A stretch of DNA of 64,000 bases from Propionibacteriaceae bacterium (GTDB taxonomy: Bacteria > Actinomycetota > Actinomycetes > Propionibacteriales > Propionibacteriaceae), in the NCBI GenBank assembly GCA_031272505.1, contig JAISTQ010000065.1, positions 1-64,000 on the forward strand, given 5' to 3'. The stretch's first letter is position 1. Each line of letters begins with the position of its first letter. The notes below the pieces were generated by a model. That model was not told the origin of the DNA, searched no databases, and saw nothing but the letters and a program-made list of their open reading frames with translations. This document shows positions 1 to 7,510 of this stretch, piece by piece. The position numbers and the translations under genes are program-made.

Positions 1-1
1 G

Positions 2-121
2 CTCCGCGCCGACTACTGGCAGCGCACCAGACAGCTCCATCCGTCCATCGACTTGGACGCGCCGCTACCACCGGACCTCGCCGGGGACAGGGTTGGAACA
101 ACGAACATATGGTGGAGCTAA
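2..121 (+). CDS. Possible 3' end of an unidentified gene (partial)
   Basis: An open frame enters from the left window edge and stops at TAA 119-121, giving about 39 residues ending NIWWS. The residue mix is plausible for protein, but I recognise no family. The frame overlaps the 3' end of the tRNA gene on the other strand by about a dozen bases, so it may equally be a chance frame. Confidence 0.2.
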   Translation, partial: LRADYWQRTRQLHPSIDLDAPLPPDLAGDRVGTTNIWWS

Positions 122-185
122 CGGGACTCGAACCCGTGACCTGTTCGTTGCGAACGAACCGCGCTACCACCTGCGCTATAGCCCC
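110..185 (-). tRNA. tRNA-Ala, anticodon CGC
   Basis: Read on the minus strand this folds as a complete 76-nt cloverleaf. The acceptor arm GGGGCTA pairs with TAGCTCC (one G-U). The D-stem is GCGC/GCGC. The anticodon stem GTTCG/CGAAC closes the loop TTCGCAA, giving anticodon CGC, which reads the Ala codon GCG. The T-arm ACGGG/CCCGT closes TTCGAGT. The 3' CCA is encoded in the DNA. Confidence 0.95.
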
Positions 186-226
186 GTGGTGCAACGGATA
201 GATTAGCACGGGATGGGGGTTTTGCG

Positions 227-949
227 TTAGCCGGTTGCCTCGCGAAGCTCAGGTGGGGCGTCGTCGGCGAGTTGCGCGGTGTCGTTGGTGACGGGCACGT
301 TGACGGGCAACGGCGGGGCCAGATCGATGGTGCGGACGGTGCGGGCGGCGAGGGGCTGCGAGATGTAGGTGGGCTTGGTGATCGGGATCGGATCCCACAG
401 CGAGCCGAGCTGCACCAGCGGCGCGGAGATCTCCACCTCTTTTTCGTATTCGGCAAGATCGCGGGCGGTGATCGAAATCGCCACCGTCTCTTCTTCGGAG
501 CCCGCCAGAATCTCTTCGCGGCGGGCATCGAGCACGCGCCGCATCGTCTTTACCGAGAAACGCGAGATGAAAAGGAACAATACGATGCAGCCCGCCGGAA
601 TCAACGCCCCCCACCAGGCGCCGATGCCGAAGCACAGAAAGCCCGAGACAATCAACTCGGCAAGCAAGAAAAAGATCAGCACCCGGCGGCGACGGCTGGC
701 CGCGCGGACCTCATATTGACGCAGCTTTCCCAACTGCGCCCGCCTGGTAAGCGGAGTGGAGATCTCCAAATCGGCCTCGGTGACGGCGGCAGCCAGATCG
801 TCCCCCGAATGGACGATGGTCACCGTAGGCGAGAATACGATCTCTTCGCCGGGCATTTCGCGGGAGAGCCGTTTGCGGCGCACGGTAAACGGCACCAGGA
901 AAACCAGCCAGGCGGCGGCGATCCCTGCAAACAAAACTCCGGTGAACAC
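227..949 (-). CDS. Membrane protein, probable GlpR-type partner of the Glp protein
   Basis: A 240-residue membrane protein read from a GTG with GGAG just upstream. It has one hydrophobic helix at residues about 3-20 followed by basic residues (RRKR), a second helical hairpin at about 90-125, and a hydrophilic C-terminal half of about 115 residues that should be cytosolic. It lies about 100 bp downstream of a MoeA-like gene on the same strand. In Corynebacterium the gephyrin-like protein Glp and its membrane receptor GlpR are encoded together and act with FtsZ, SepF and Wag31 in division and polar growth. The assignment here rests on topology and on this neighbour, not on a recognised motif. 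Alternatively it is an unrelated conserved actinobacterial membrane protein. The 3' end lies 41 bp from the tRNA-Ala 5' end. Confidence 0.55.
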   Translation of the reverse strand: MFTGVLFAGIAAAWLVFLVPFTVRRKRLSREMPGEEIVFSPTVTIVHSGDDLAAAVTEADLEISTPLTRRAQLGKLRQYEVRAASRRRRVLIFFLLAELIVSGFLCFGIGAWWGALIPAGCIVLFLFISRFSVKTMRRVLDARREEILAGSEEETVAISITARDLAEYEKEVEISAPLVQLGSLWDPIPITKPTYISQPLAARTVRTIDLAPPLPVNVPVTNDTAQLADDAPPELREATG

Positions 950-1050
950 GTCTCCAACGCTAAACGGCCAAGAAAAGAAAAGCCGTCATTTACTTCGGAG
1001 TGTCTCCGACCCTTTCGGTATTATTCAAACAATTGATCGAATAGCCTCGG

Positions 1051-2331
1051 CTACTGGTCAAATAACCAGCAAATCGCGCCCTGTCCGGGTGAAATGCCAA
1101 TGCCGGGCGGCACCACGATCAACGCATTCGCGTTGGCCAATTCCACCCCGCCAGCGCCCTCGGGCAACTCCAGCGGCGTCACCCCGCGCGAGGTGTGGAT
1201 GGCGAGCACGAACTGGGTGTGCGTCGGATCGGCCATGATCGGCGCGGCGGCCGGGGCGGCCTCGGCTTGCACGGTGCTCGGATCGGTGCCGGCCAGCTTG
1301 TTGATCAGCGGCAGCGCGAAGGCATAGAAGCTGATGTACGCGCTCGCGGCAGTATCGGGCACCACCAACACCGGGGTGTTCGTCTCGCCGATGGTGGCGA
1401 AAAGCTGCGGGCCCGTCGGCTTGACGGCTACCGGGGTGGTGTCCACCTCGCCGAGGCGGCCGAGCACGTCTTCGAGCAACTCGGACGGCGGCGCGGCGAT
1501 GATGATCAGGTCGGTGGTGGACAACTGCTCGAAGAGCACCCGCTGCAGCCCGGCGGGATCGGTGGGCAGGATGCCGATCGCGTACGGGTGCGCGCCGGCG
1601 ACCTTCACCGCGGCGGCCAGCATCGCCGTCGTCGAATCATAATGCTGGGTGCGGCGCAGCAGCGGACGGCCGGGCTCGATCAGTTCGGAGCCCAGCGTGC
1701 CCACGGCAACCCGCGGGCGGGCCATCGCCAACACCTTGTCCTGGCCGACCTCCGCGAGCATCGCAATCGAACGCGGATTCAACACCGAACCGGCGGGCAG
1801 CAGCGGATCCCCGTCGGCGATCCGGCTGCCCCGCGCGCGCAGATTGGCCTGGAATGGAATCTCGGCGGTGAACTTGACGCCCTCATCCACGATGACGCCA
1901 TACTCCAGCGGCACCACCGCATCGGCGCCATCCGGGACCGGGCCACCAGCCGCAATCCGCTTCGTGGCACCCGGCGTCAATGGCTCGGCACCCCAGGCGT
2001 TCGCCGGGACGTCCCCCAACAATGGCAGAATCGCCGGACGGATATAGCTAGCACCCACCAGATTCGAGGAGCGCACCGCCCAACCGTCAATGTTGGCGGC
2101 GGTGAACACCGGGAGATCAATGTCAGAATCCAGGGATTCGCAGATCGTCAACCCGCCGACTTCCAAGATCCCAATGCCGAAAGGCCGCGGCGCTTCCACC
2201 TTGGAGAGCAGGAAATCGCGCTGCTCCAAGTAGCTGCGGACGGTGACCACCGGCTCGGCAACTGGGGGTGCAGCAGCTACTTCTTCAGAGGCTGGAGTGG
2301 CTTCAGCCTTCTTCTTCCCAAAAATAGCCAT
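1051..2331 (-). CDS. glp: MoeA-like protein with degenerate active site (Glp / gephyrin-like)
   Basis: A 426-residue member of the MoeA/gephyrin E-domain family. The start is the ATG at 2331 (MAIFGKKK), six bases after TATTGT; an upstream frame extension is not needed. Family landmarks remain: ANIDGWAVR replaces the usual PVDGYA, GGPVPDGADAVV matches the GADAVV loop, and LGSELIEPG matches the TGDEL strand. The catalytic elements are lost. TGGVSxGxxD is replaced by IIIAAPPSELLEDV, and the PGNP motif by VVPDTAASAY. An N-terminal ~25-residue Ala/Glu/Pro-rich tail is added. No other molybdenum-cofactor genes are in the window. This pattern, with the adjacent membrane gene, fits the division-associated Glp protein better than a molybdotransferase. 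A reduced but active MoeA cannot be fully excluded. Confidence 0.75.
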   Translation of the reverse strand: MAIFGKKKAEATPASEEVAAAPPVAEPVVTVRSYLEQRDFLLSKVEAPRPFGIGILEVGGLTICESLDSDIDLPVFTAANIDGWAVRSSNLVGASYIRPAILPLLGDVPANAWGAEPLTPGATKRIAAGGPVPDGADAVVPLEYGVIVDEGVKFTAEIPFQANLRARGSRIADGDPLLPAGSVLNPRSIAMLAEVGQDKVLAMARPRVAVGTLGSELIEPGRPLLRRTQHYDSTTAMLAAAVKVAGAHPYAIGILPTDPAGLQRVLFEQLSTTDLIIIAAPPSELLEDVLGRLGEVDTTPVAVKPTGPQLFATIGETNTPVLVVPDTAASAYISFYAFALPLINKLAGTDPSTVQAEAAPAAAPIMADPTHTQFVLAIHTSRGVTPLELPEGAGGVELANANALIVVPPGIGISPGQGAICWLFDQ

Positions 2332-2402
2332 GAAACTACAATATGCCGTAAAAAGCCGAGAACGGCGCAGGCAGGCGTCAAGTCGGCCAATATGATTTCT
2401 GT
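2332..2402. promoter_or_regulatory. Divergent leaderless promoters for glp and fau
   Basis: Only 71 bp separate the two start codons. On the minus strand TATTGT (2343-2338) is followed by six bases and the glp ATG. On the plus strand TATGAT (2391-2396) is followed by six bases and the fau ATG at 2403. Neither start has a Shine-Dalgarno sequence, and this spacing would place the transcript start at the A of ATG. No convincing -35 box is seen on either side. Confidence 0.55.
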
Positions 2403-2906
2403 ATGGCCCCCACGAAAGCCGAATTGCGGCAAACGACCCAACGTGCGCGGGCACAGCGCGGGGATTTCGGCATCGCGGTCGATCTGGTTTTGCAGCTCGT
2501 TGACGGCACTGGCCCGGTGGCCGCCTATCTGCCCTTCGCGGACGAGCCGGACCCGCGGCCGTTGCTCACTCAGTGGGTGGCGGCGGGACGCGAGGTGTTG
2601 GCCCCCAGCCAGCGAACCGACCCCGATTGGGCGGTGTTTGACGGCGTGGGCTTGGGCCCCGCGTTGGGGCCGGTGGCGTTGGCGCGCGCCGACTGGATCA
2701 TCTTGCCGGGCTTGGCGGGGAGTCTTCGCGGCGAGCGGCTGGGTCGCGGCGGCGGCTGGTACGACCGGGCGTTGGCCTACGCGCGCGCGGATGCGAAACG
2801 GGTGCTGTTGCTCTTTGACGACGAAGTGTACGACGCGCTTCCGAGAGACGATTGGGACGAGCCTGTGGATTACTTGGCCACCGAGAGCCGAGTTATCCAC
2901 AGCTGA
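2403..2906 (+). CDS. fau: 5-formyltetrahydrofolate cyclo-ligase
   Basis: A 167-residue cytosolic enzyme that converts 5-formyl-THF to 5,10-methenyl-THF using ATP, returning stored folate to the one-carbon pool. The diagnostic C-terminal block is present at about residues 97-123: ADWIILPGLAGS followed by RLGRGGGWYDRAL, the Gly-rich substrate loop. The N-terminal basic helix (KAELRQTTQRARA) is normal, and the length is slightly short for the family. It starts at an apparently leaderless ATG, divergent from glp. A UDP-glucose pyrophosphorylase, 5-FCL and MoeA-like neighbourhood is widespread in actinobacteria. Its product feeds the folate cycle used by FolD, PurN, PurH and GcvT in this window. 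Confidence 0.9.
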   Translation: MAPTKAELRQTTQRARAQRGDFGIAVDLVLQLVDGTGPVAAYLPFADEPDPRPLLTQWVAAGREVLAPSQRTDPDWAVFDGVGLGPALGPVALARADWIILPGLAGSLRGERLGRGGGWYDRALAYARADAKRVLLLFDDEVYDALPRDDWDEPVDYLATESRVIHS

Positions 2907-2950
2907 AAAAAAATCTGCAAATCGCCCTGCGGAACCCTAATTAACCAAGT

Positions 2951-3553
2951 ATGAACATATTTAAGACACTCAAACGCGCGGTCGCCCGCTGGCGGCGGCT
3001 GCTCGCTGCGGCGCTCGCCATGTTGGCGGTGCTCACCGGGCTGAGCGCGGTGCAAGCCCAGGCGCAGACGGCTCCGGCGGTAGTGGCCAGCGGCGAGATC
3101 GCCCCCGGCCAAGTGCTCACCGCGGCCGATGTGCAGTTGGTGCAGTTCCCCGCCGAGCATCTGCCCGCCCACGCCTTGGCCTCGGTAGCCGAGGCGGTGG
3201 GGCAGACCGCCCAATACCCGATTGACGCCGGCGCGGTGGTGACGGACACCGCCTTCGGCACCGAAGACGGCCTGGTGGCGGACGGGCTGGTGGCGCTCCC
3301 GGTGAGCTTCGCTTCGTCGGCGACGGCGGGGCTGCTGCAGGTGGGCGACCACATTGACATCCTCGGCCAACTGGCGGACGTGCCCGGTCAGCAAGTGCTG
3401 GCCGAAGCCGTCCGGGTAGTGGCGGTTCCCGAGGAATCGGGCCGGCTGATCTCGTCAAGCAGCGGCGGCCTCCTGGTGGAGGTGACGCCCGAGCAGGCGG
3501 CCTTGATCACCAACTCGGCGCTGCTGGGCGGGCTCAGTTTCGCGATCCGCTGA
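2951..3553 (+). CDS. SAF-domain secreted or membrane-anchored protein (CpaB/RcpC-like)
   Basis: A 200-residue protein with a basic N-terminus and a hydrophobic segment at about 15-38, probably a signal peptide or anchor. A SAF domain follows (about 40-110: VVASGEIAPGQVLTAADV, then an IDAGAVVTDTAFG stretch), then a second beta domain ending in SFAIR. SAF/CpaB proteins belong to Flp/Tad pilus machines, but no other tad genes are here. A short prepilin peptidase lies 31 kb away. Stand-alone SAF proteins beside the UDP-glucose/5-FCL/MoeA block are common in actinobacteria and their role is unclear. No strong ribosome-binding site is seen. It ends 10 bp from the convergent pyrophosphorylase gene. 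Confidence 0.7.
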   Translation: MNIFKTLKRAVARWRRLLAAALAMLAVLTGLSAVQAQAQTAPAVVASGEIAPGQVLTAADVQLVQFPAEHLPAHALASVAEAVGQTAQYPIDAGAVVTDTAFGTEDGLVADGLVALPVSFASSATAGLLQVGDHIDILGQLADVPGQQVLAEAVRVVAVPEESGRLISSSSGGLLVEVTPEQAALITNSALLGGLSFAIR

Positions 3554-3562
3554 GCGCGCGGG

Positions 3563-5089
3563 TCACCAGTGCGGCGGGACGTCGCTGAGCAGGCGGCGCT
3601 CGTCCGCATTCAGTTCAGTGCGCCCGGACGGCGGGACGGCTTCGCTCGCCACGATGCCCAACTCGGCCCGGGTGGCCTCCTGCTGGGCCAGGAATTGCGC
3701 CGGGCTGAGACCGTGGAGGCGCAGGTAGTCCACCGGATAGCTGGCCGGGCTGGTGACTTCCGGGAGTTCCAGCGGGCCGACGATCTCGGCGGCGGTGGGG
3801 AAGCTCCAATCGCCGTCAATTTCCAGGCCGGTGCAGTGCCGCAGCGAAGGGACGGCCGCAAAGCGCGGCTCGAAGCCCCCTAGCAGTTGGTAGTACTGCT
3901 CAGCCAGCTTGATCGGCGGGATGGCCGGGGCGGCGAGGCGGAAACGCCCGTCCGCTTCCAAACTGAAGACGTCGGAGCGGAGCAGCAGCAACTCGGCGGT
4001 GGATTTCACCGGCAGGAAGCGATCCCGGCCCACCTCGATCACCCGCGCTCCCGCAAACACGCTGATCGCCGCGCCCATCGCCGTCTCCAACTGGTAGACC
4101 GGCGCGGAGTCCGGATCGGCCGGATTGACGGTCTTGACGTTGCGGATCAGCGGCAGCCCGAGCACCCCGCCACAAGCCTCCAGCCGGTCCGCCAAAGCGG
4201 CTAGATCCAGCCACAGGTTGTTGGTGTTGAAGAAGTGATGCCGGGCCACGTCCTCGAAAGCGGGCAGGTCTTCCGGGGCGGTCTGCGCGGATTCGCGCAG
4301 CACCAACTGCCCATCCGCCTTCCGGATCGCCAGATGCCCGCCCTTGCGGTCGTTTGCGGTCCGCGCGCACACCTCGGCCGCAAACGGGGCGCCGGAGGCC
4401 GCGAACCAACCGGCCAGTTTCGGATCGGGCACCGCGCCCAGGTTGTCGCCGTTGGCCACGAAGGCGTAGCGATACCCGGCCGCCAGCAGCCGACCCAACA
4501 GCCCGTCCGCCCAGAGCGCCGGATAGAGATCCCCGTGCCCTGGCGGACACCACTCCAACTCCGGATCAGCCGGGTAGGCCACCGGCTCCAAGTCCGCGAC
4601 CGTCAGTTTCGGCTCCGCGCTTTGCAAGAAGTCGAGCGGCAGCCCGGCCACCGGCAAGCTGGGGTAGTTGGCCAGGTGCGCCAAAGTCGGCGCGGCGGTG
4701 TGGAAGCTGTCCATGAAAAGCAGCGGCAGGCGCACCCCATAGGTGCGGCGGGCGTGCAGCACCTGGGCCACGATCAAATCCAGGAAATTCTTCGACTCGC
4801 GCACTTCCAGCAGCGACTTCGGCCCGGCCAACCCCATCGAGGTGCCCAACCCGCCGTTGAGCCGGATCACCACCGTCTGCGCGAGCGCGGCCGTTTGGGC
4901 GGTTTCGCCAACTTCCACCGAATCCAAGTGCGGCACTTCAGCGAGCGGTTCGATCTCGGTTTCCGCGATGACGCCGGTGGCCCCCGCCGCCAAGGCGTGG
5001 TAGTTCGCGCGGAACGTGGCGATGGCCGACTCCGGCTGATTGGTTTGCCGCATCAACTCGACGGCCTTGGCCAATCCCGACGCGCTCAC
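3563..5089 (-). CDS. UTP-glucose-1-phosphate uridylyltransferase, UDPGP family
   Basis: A 508-residue cytosolic enzyme that forms UDP-glucose from UTP and glucose 1-phosphate. It belongs to the large, eukaryote-like UDPGP family, not the ~300-residue GalU family. The uridine-binding signature is visible: VIRLNGGLGTSMGLAGPKSL (residues about 91-110), then a central nucleotide-fold region with FVANGDNLGA, and an FNTNNLW motif. Bifidobacteria and propionibacteria use this family, which helps place the organism. The GTG start at 5089 lies seven bases after TAGACT (5102-5097) and lacks a Shine-Dalgarno site, so it is probably leaderless. The -10 box partly lies in the adjoining MITE-like element. 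Confidence 0.9.
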   Translation of the reverse strand: MSASGLAKAVELMRQTNQPESAIATFRANYHALAAGATGVIAETEIEPLAEVPHLDSVEVGETAQTAALAQTVVIRLNGGLGTSMGLAGPKSLLEVRESKNFLDLIVAQVLHARRTYGVRLPLLFMDSFHTAAPTLAHLANYPSLPVAGLPLDFLQSAEPKLTVADLEPVAYPADPELEWCPPGHGDLYPALWADGLLGRLLAAGYRYAFVANGDNLGAVPDPKLAGWFAASGAPFAAEVCARTANDRKGGHLAIRKADGQLVLRESAQTAPEDLPAFEDVARHHFFNTNNLWLDLAALADRLEACGGVLGLPLIRNVKTVNPADPDSAPVYQLETAMGAAISVFAGARVIEVGRDRFLPVKSTAELLLLRSDVFSLEADGRFRLAAPAIPPIKLAEQYYQLLGGFEPRFAAVPSLRHCTGLEIDGDWSFPTAAEIVGPLELPEVTSPASYPVDYLRLHGLSPAQFLAQQEATRAELGIVASEAVPPSGRTELNADERRLLSDVPPHW

Positions 5090-5100
5090 GGGATTTAGTC

Positions 5101-5265
5101 TAAGCCCTGATCCACCGATAATCGGCGTATCGAACGGCGCCAGACGGGTGTGATGACAAGGCGACGATGCGAAAGCAGGCTGGATCGCCTGGTGAGTGTC
5201 GTCAACGATGTCAGCGCGTTCGGATGGGGTCGTTGGGTAGTCGAGAATCGGTGGATCAGGGCTTA
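5101..5265. mobile_element. MITE-like element with perfect 19-bp terminal inverted repeats
   Basis: TAAGCCCTGATCCACCGAT at 5101-5119 is repeated in exact inverted form at 5247-5265, bounding 165 bp that encode nothing recognisable. The span lies between two divergent genes. I see no target-site duplication and cannot assign it to a named insertion-sequence family, so it may be an internally deleted transposon or a large operator-like dyad. Its left end supplies the first two bases of the TAGACT box of the pyrophosphorylase gene. Confidence 0.55.
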
Positions 5266-5292
5266 AGGGGCAAGCCCGTCCCCCCGGAGCTT

Positions 5293-5298
5293 TAGACT
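5293..5298 (+). promoter_or_regulatory. -10 box of xseAB, leaderless
   Basis: TAGACT is followed by exactly six bases and the GTG start of xseA at 5305, with no ribosome-binding site between. The same hexamer and spacing recur at several genes in the window. Confidence 0.55.
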
Positions 5299-5304
5299 AA
5301 GCGT

Positions 5305-6519
5305 GTGGCGATTGAGAGCACCGCGGAATCCCCGCAGCCGTTGCGGGTGGTCGTGGACGCCACCAAAGGCTGGGTGGAGCGGCTGGGTTCGATCTGGGTG
5401 GCGGCGCAGCTCATCGAGTTGAATCGCCGCGCCGGGCATCGGCAATACTTGACGCTCCGCGATCCGAATGAGGAAGTGTCGGTCTCGGTGTCCACCACGG
5501 CGACGGTGCTGGACGCGGCCGGGCCGATCGTGGAGGGCTCCACGGTGGCGGCGCTGCTGAAGCCCACGGTGTGGCGCTCGAACTCGCGGCTGGTGTACGA
5601 ATGCTTGGACATCCGGCTCACCGGCGAGGGCAAACTGCTGGCCACTTTGGAACAGCGCAAGCGCAAACTACAGGCCGAAGGCCTGTTCGACCCGGAGCTG
5701 AAGAAACGGCTGCCCTTCCTGCCCAAAAAGATCGGCCTGATCACCGGGGCGAAGAGCGCGGCCGAGCGCGACGTGCTGCAAAACGTGCGGCTGCGCTGGC
5801 CGGGGGCGGTCTTCGCGGTGCGCAACACTTTGGTGCAGGGCACCGAGGCGGTCGCGCAGATCGTGGCGGCCTTGGCTGAGCTGGACGCCGATCCTGACGT
5901 GGAGGTGATCGTGATCGCCCGTGGCGGCGGCTCCCTCGAAGACTTGCTGCCGTTCTCCGACGAGACGCTGATCCGGGCGGCTTTCGCGGCGCAAACCCCG
6001 ATAGTGAGCGCCATCGGCCACGAGATCGACAACCCGATCCTGGATCTGGTGGCGGATCTGCGGGCGTCCACCCCCACCGACGCGGCCAAACGCATCGTCC
6101 CCGATGTCGCCGAACTCGCCCGGCAACACCAAGAGGCCCGGCAACGCGTCCGCGGGGCGCTCTTGCGGCTGGTGGAACGGCAGCGGCGTTGGCTGGCCGA
6201 CGTGCGCAGCCGTCCGGTGATGCGGAATCCGGCGGCGGTGATCAAAGTTCACGCCGAACGGCTGGCCGAGTTGCGCAACCGGGCGCGGCTGGAGATCACG
6301 CATCGGCAGCGGCTGGAGGCCGAATGGCTCTCCAACCGGCTCAGCCGGCTGCGGACGCTCTCCCCGCAGGCGACGTTGCATCGCGGCTATGCGGTGCTGG
6401 TGAAAGGCAAGGCCTCGGTGACCAGCGTGAAACAGGTGGCGGTCGGCGACGAGTTGACGGCAGTGGTGAAAGACGGCGGTATCGCCTTGAGTGTAAGGAG
6501 TGACGATGGCGAAGGCTAA
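5305..6519 (+). CDS. xseA: Exodeoxyribonuclease VII large subunit
   Basis: A 404-residue catalytic subunit of ExoVII, which degrades single-stranded DNA in both directions with XseB. An N-terminal OB-fold (residues about 10-100, with SIWVAAQLIELNRRAG) is followed by the catalytic domain: KKIGLITGAKSAAERDVLQN, VIVIARGGGSLEDLLPFSDE, VSAIGHEIDNPILDLVADLRASTPTDAAK. These contain the conserved GGGS, GHE and ASTPT signatures. A long coiled-coil region follows at about 270-360, ending in LHRGYAVL. It starts at a leaderless GTG and overlaps xseB by 14 bp, so the two subunits are translationally coupled. Confidence 0.95.
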   Translation: MAIESTAESPQPLRVVVDATKGWVERLGSIWVAAQLIELNRRAGHRQYLTLRDPNEEVSVSVSTTATVLDAAGPIVEGSTVAALLKPTVWRSNSRLVYECLDIRLTGEGKLLATLEQRKRKLQAEGLFDPELKKRLPFLPKKIGLITGAKSAAERDVLQNVRLRWPGAVFAVRNTLVQGTEAVAQIVAALAELDADPDVEVIVIARGGGSLEDLLPFSDETLIRAAFAAQTPIVSAIGHEIDNPILDLVADLRASTPTDAAKRIVPDVAELARQHQEARQRVRGALLRLVERQRRWLADVRSRPVMRNPAAVIKVHAERLAELRNRARLEITHRQRLEAEWLSNRLSRLRTLSPQATLHRGYAVLVKGKASVTSVKQVAVGDELTAVVKDGGIALSVRSDDGEG

Positions 6520-6748
6520 GGACGAGGCGCAGCTCCCCGATTCCTACGAGGAGGCGCGGGCCCAGCTCGCCCAGATCGTGGAGCAGTTGGAAGCTGGCGA
6601 CGTGCCGTTGACGGAGGCGATGCAGCTCTGGGAGCGCGGCGAAAAGCTGGCTGATGTCTGCGACAAGTGGCTGCAGGGCGCGCTGGCGAAGGTGCAGCAG
6701 GCGGTGGAACCCGATCCGGAGCCCGAACCGCAGTCAGCTGAGGGCTGA
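6506..6748 (+). CDS. xseB: Exodeoxyribonuclease VII small subunit
   Basis: An 80-residue helical protein that associates with XseA in multiple copies. The family core is clear: SYEEARAQLAQIVEQLEAGD, then LTEAMQLWERGEKLADVCDKW. The tail is acidic and proline-rich (EPDPEPEPQ). I chose the ATG at 6506 because AAGGAG lies five bases upstream; a GTG at 6500 is in frame but would bury that site. The 3' end overlaps the convergent trpA end by 15 bp. Confidence 0.92.
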   Translation: MAKAKDEAQLPDSYEEARAQLAQIVEQLEAGDVPLTEAMQLWERGEKLADVCDKWLQGALAKVQQAVEPDPEPEPQSAEG

Positions 6749-7510
6749 CGACATCTGCGTCACGTAAGCCGCAATGGCGTCGTCTGCGGCTGCCCCATGC
6801 GCGGCGATCAGCTTGACGATGGCGCTGCCCACGATCACCCCGTCCGCCGTCGCGGCCAGATCAGCGGCTTGCTCGGGGGTGTTGATGCCGAAACCGACGG
6901 CCACCGGGGTGTCGGTGACCGCCCGGATCTCGGATACGATGGCGGCGATGTCGGTGGTGATCTCGGCGCGGGTGCCGGTCACCCCCAGTGACGAAACCAG
7001 ATAGATGAACCCCTCGGCTTCGGCGGCGATCATCCGCACCCGGGCCGCCGAAGTAGGGGCGATCAGCGAGATGACGGCCACCCCATGCGCGGCGGCCACC
7101 GCCTTCACCTCGCCCTGCTCCTCGTAGGGCAGATCCGGGATGATGATGGCATCCAATCCGACTGCCGCCGCCGCTGCGAAGAACCGCTCGTAGCCGTAGT
7201 GGTAGACCGGGTTCAGGTACGTCATGAACGCCAACGGGACGGTAATCCCGTCCGCATCGCGCAGTGCCGCAACCAGTTCGAACAGGTTGTCGGTGGTGGT
7301 GCCCGCCGCCAACGCCCGCTGGCTGGCCTCCTGGATCACCGGGCCTTCGGCGATCGGATCGGAGAACGGCACTCCGATCTCCACGATGCCCGCCCCCGCG
7401 TCCACCAAAGCCCGCACATAACGGCGGGTGTCCGCCAGAGAGGGGTCTCCGCCCGTCAAAAACGCGATAAAGGGCTTTTTGCCCGCAAACGCCGCAGCCA
7501 GCCTGCTCAT
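6734..7510 (-). CDS. trpA: Tryptophan synthase alpha subunit
   Basis: A 258-residue TIM barrel that cleaves indole-3-glycerol phosphate to indole and glyceraldehyde 3-phosphate. Indole is then channelled to TrpB. The catalytic Glu44 lies in [12 protein letters not shown]. The second catalytic position, Asp60 in enteric TrpA, is Glu55 here (PIAEGPVIQ), a variant I believe occurs in other bacteria. PDLPYEE, the flexible-loop region and [10 protein letters not shown] are normal. It is the last gene of the trp operon and its ATG overlaps the trpB stop (ATGA). The 3' end overlaps xseB convergently. Confidence 0.96.
   Translation of the reverse strand: MSRLAAAFAGKKPFIAFLTGGDPSLADTRRYVRALVDAGAGIVEIGVPFSDPIAEGPVIQEASQRALAAGTTTDNLFELVAALRDADGITVPLAFMTYLNPVYHYGYERFFAAAAAVGLDAIIIPDLPYEEQGEVKAVAAAHGVAVISLIAPTSAARVRMIAAEAEGFIYLVSSLGVTGTRAEITTDIAAIVSEIRAVTDTPVAVGFGINTPEQAADLAATADGVIVGSAIVKLIAAHGAAADDAIAAYVTQMSSALS

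Noticed and set aside
181..255. A complete second tRNA on the plus strand next to tRNA-Ala
   Set aside because: The acceptor ends could pair with two G-U pairs, but there is no anticodon arm or T-loop. At most it is a 5' fragment, reported as a weak finding.
1195..2940. Long open frame on the plus strand across the MoeA-like gene
   Set aside because: It is antisense to a well-supported gene, rich in Arg/Gly/His as expected for a GC-rich shadow frame, and shows no family motif.
4235..5098. Plus-strand frame across the UDP-glucose pyrophosphorylase gene
   Set aside because: Antisense shadow of a gene with clear UDPGP signatures; no start signal and no recognisable domain.
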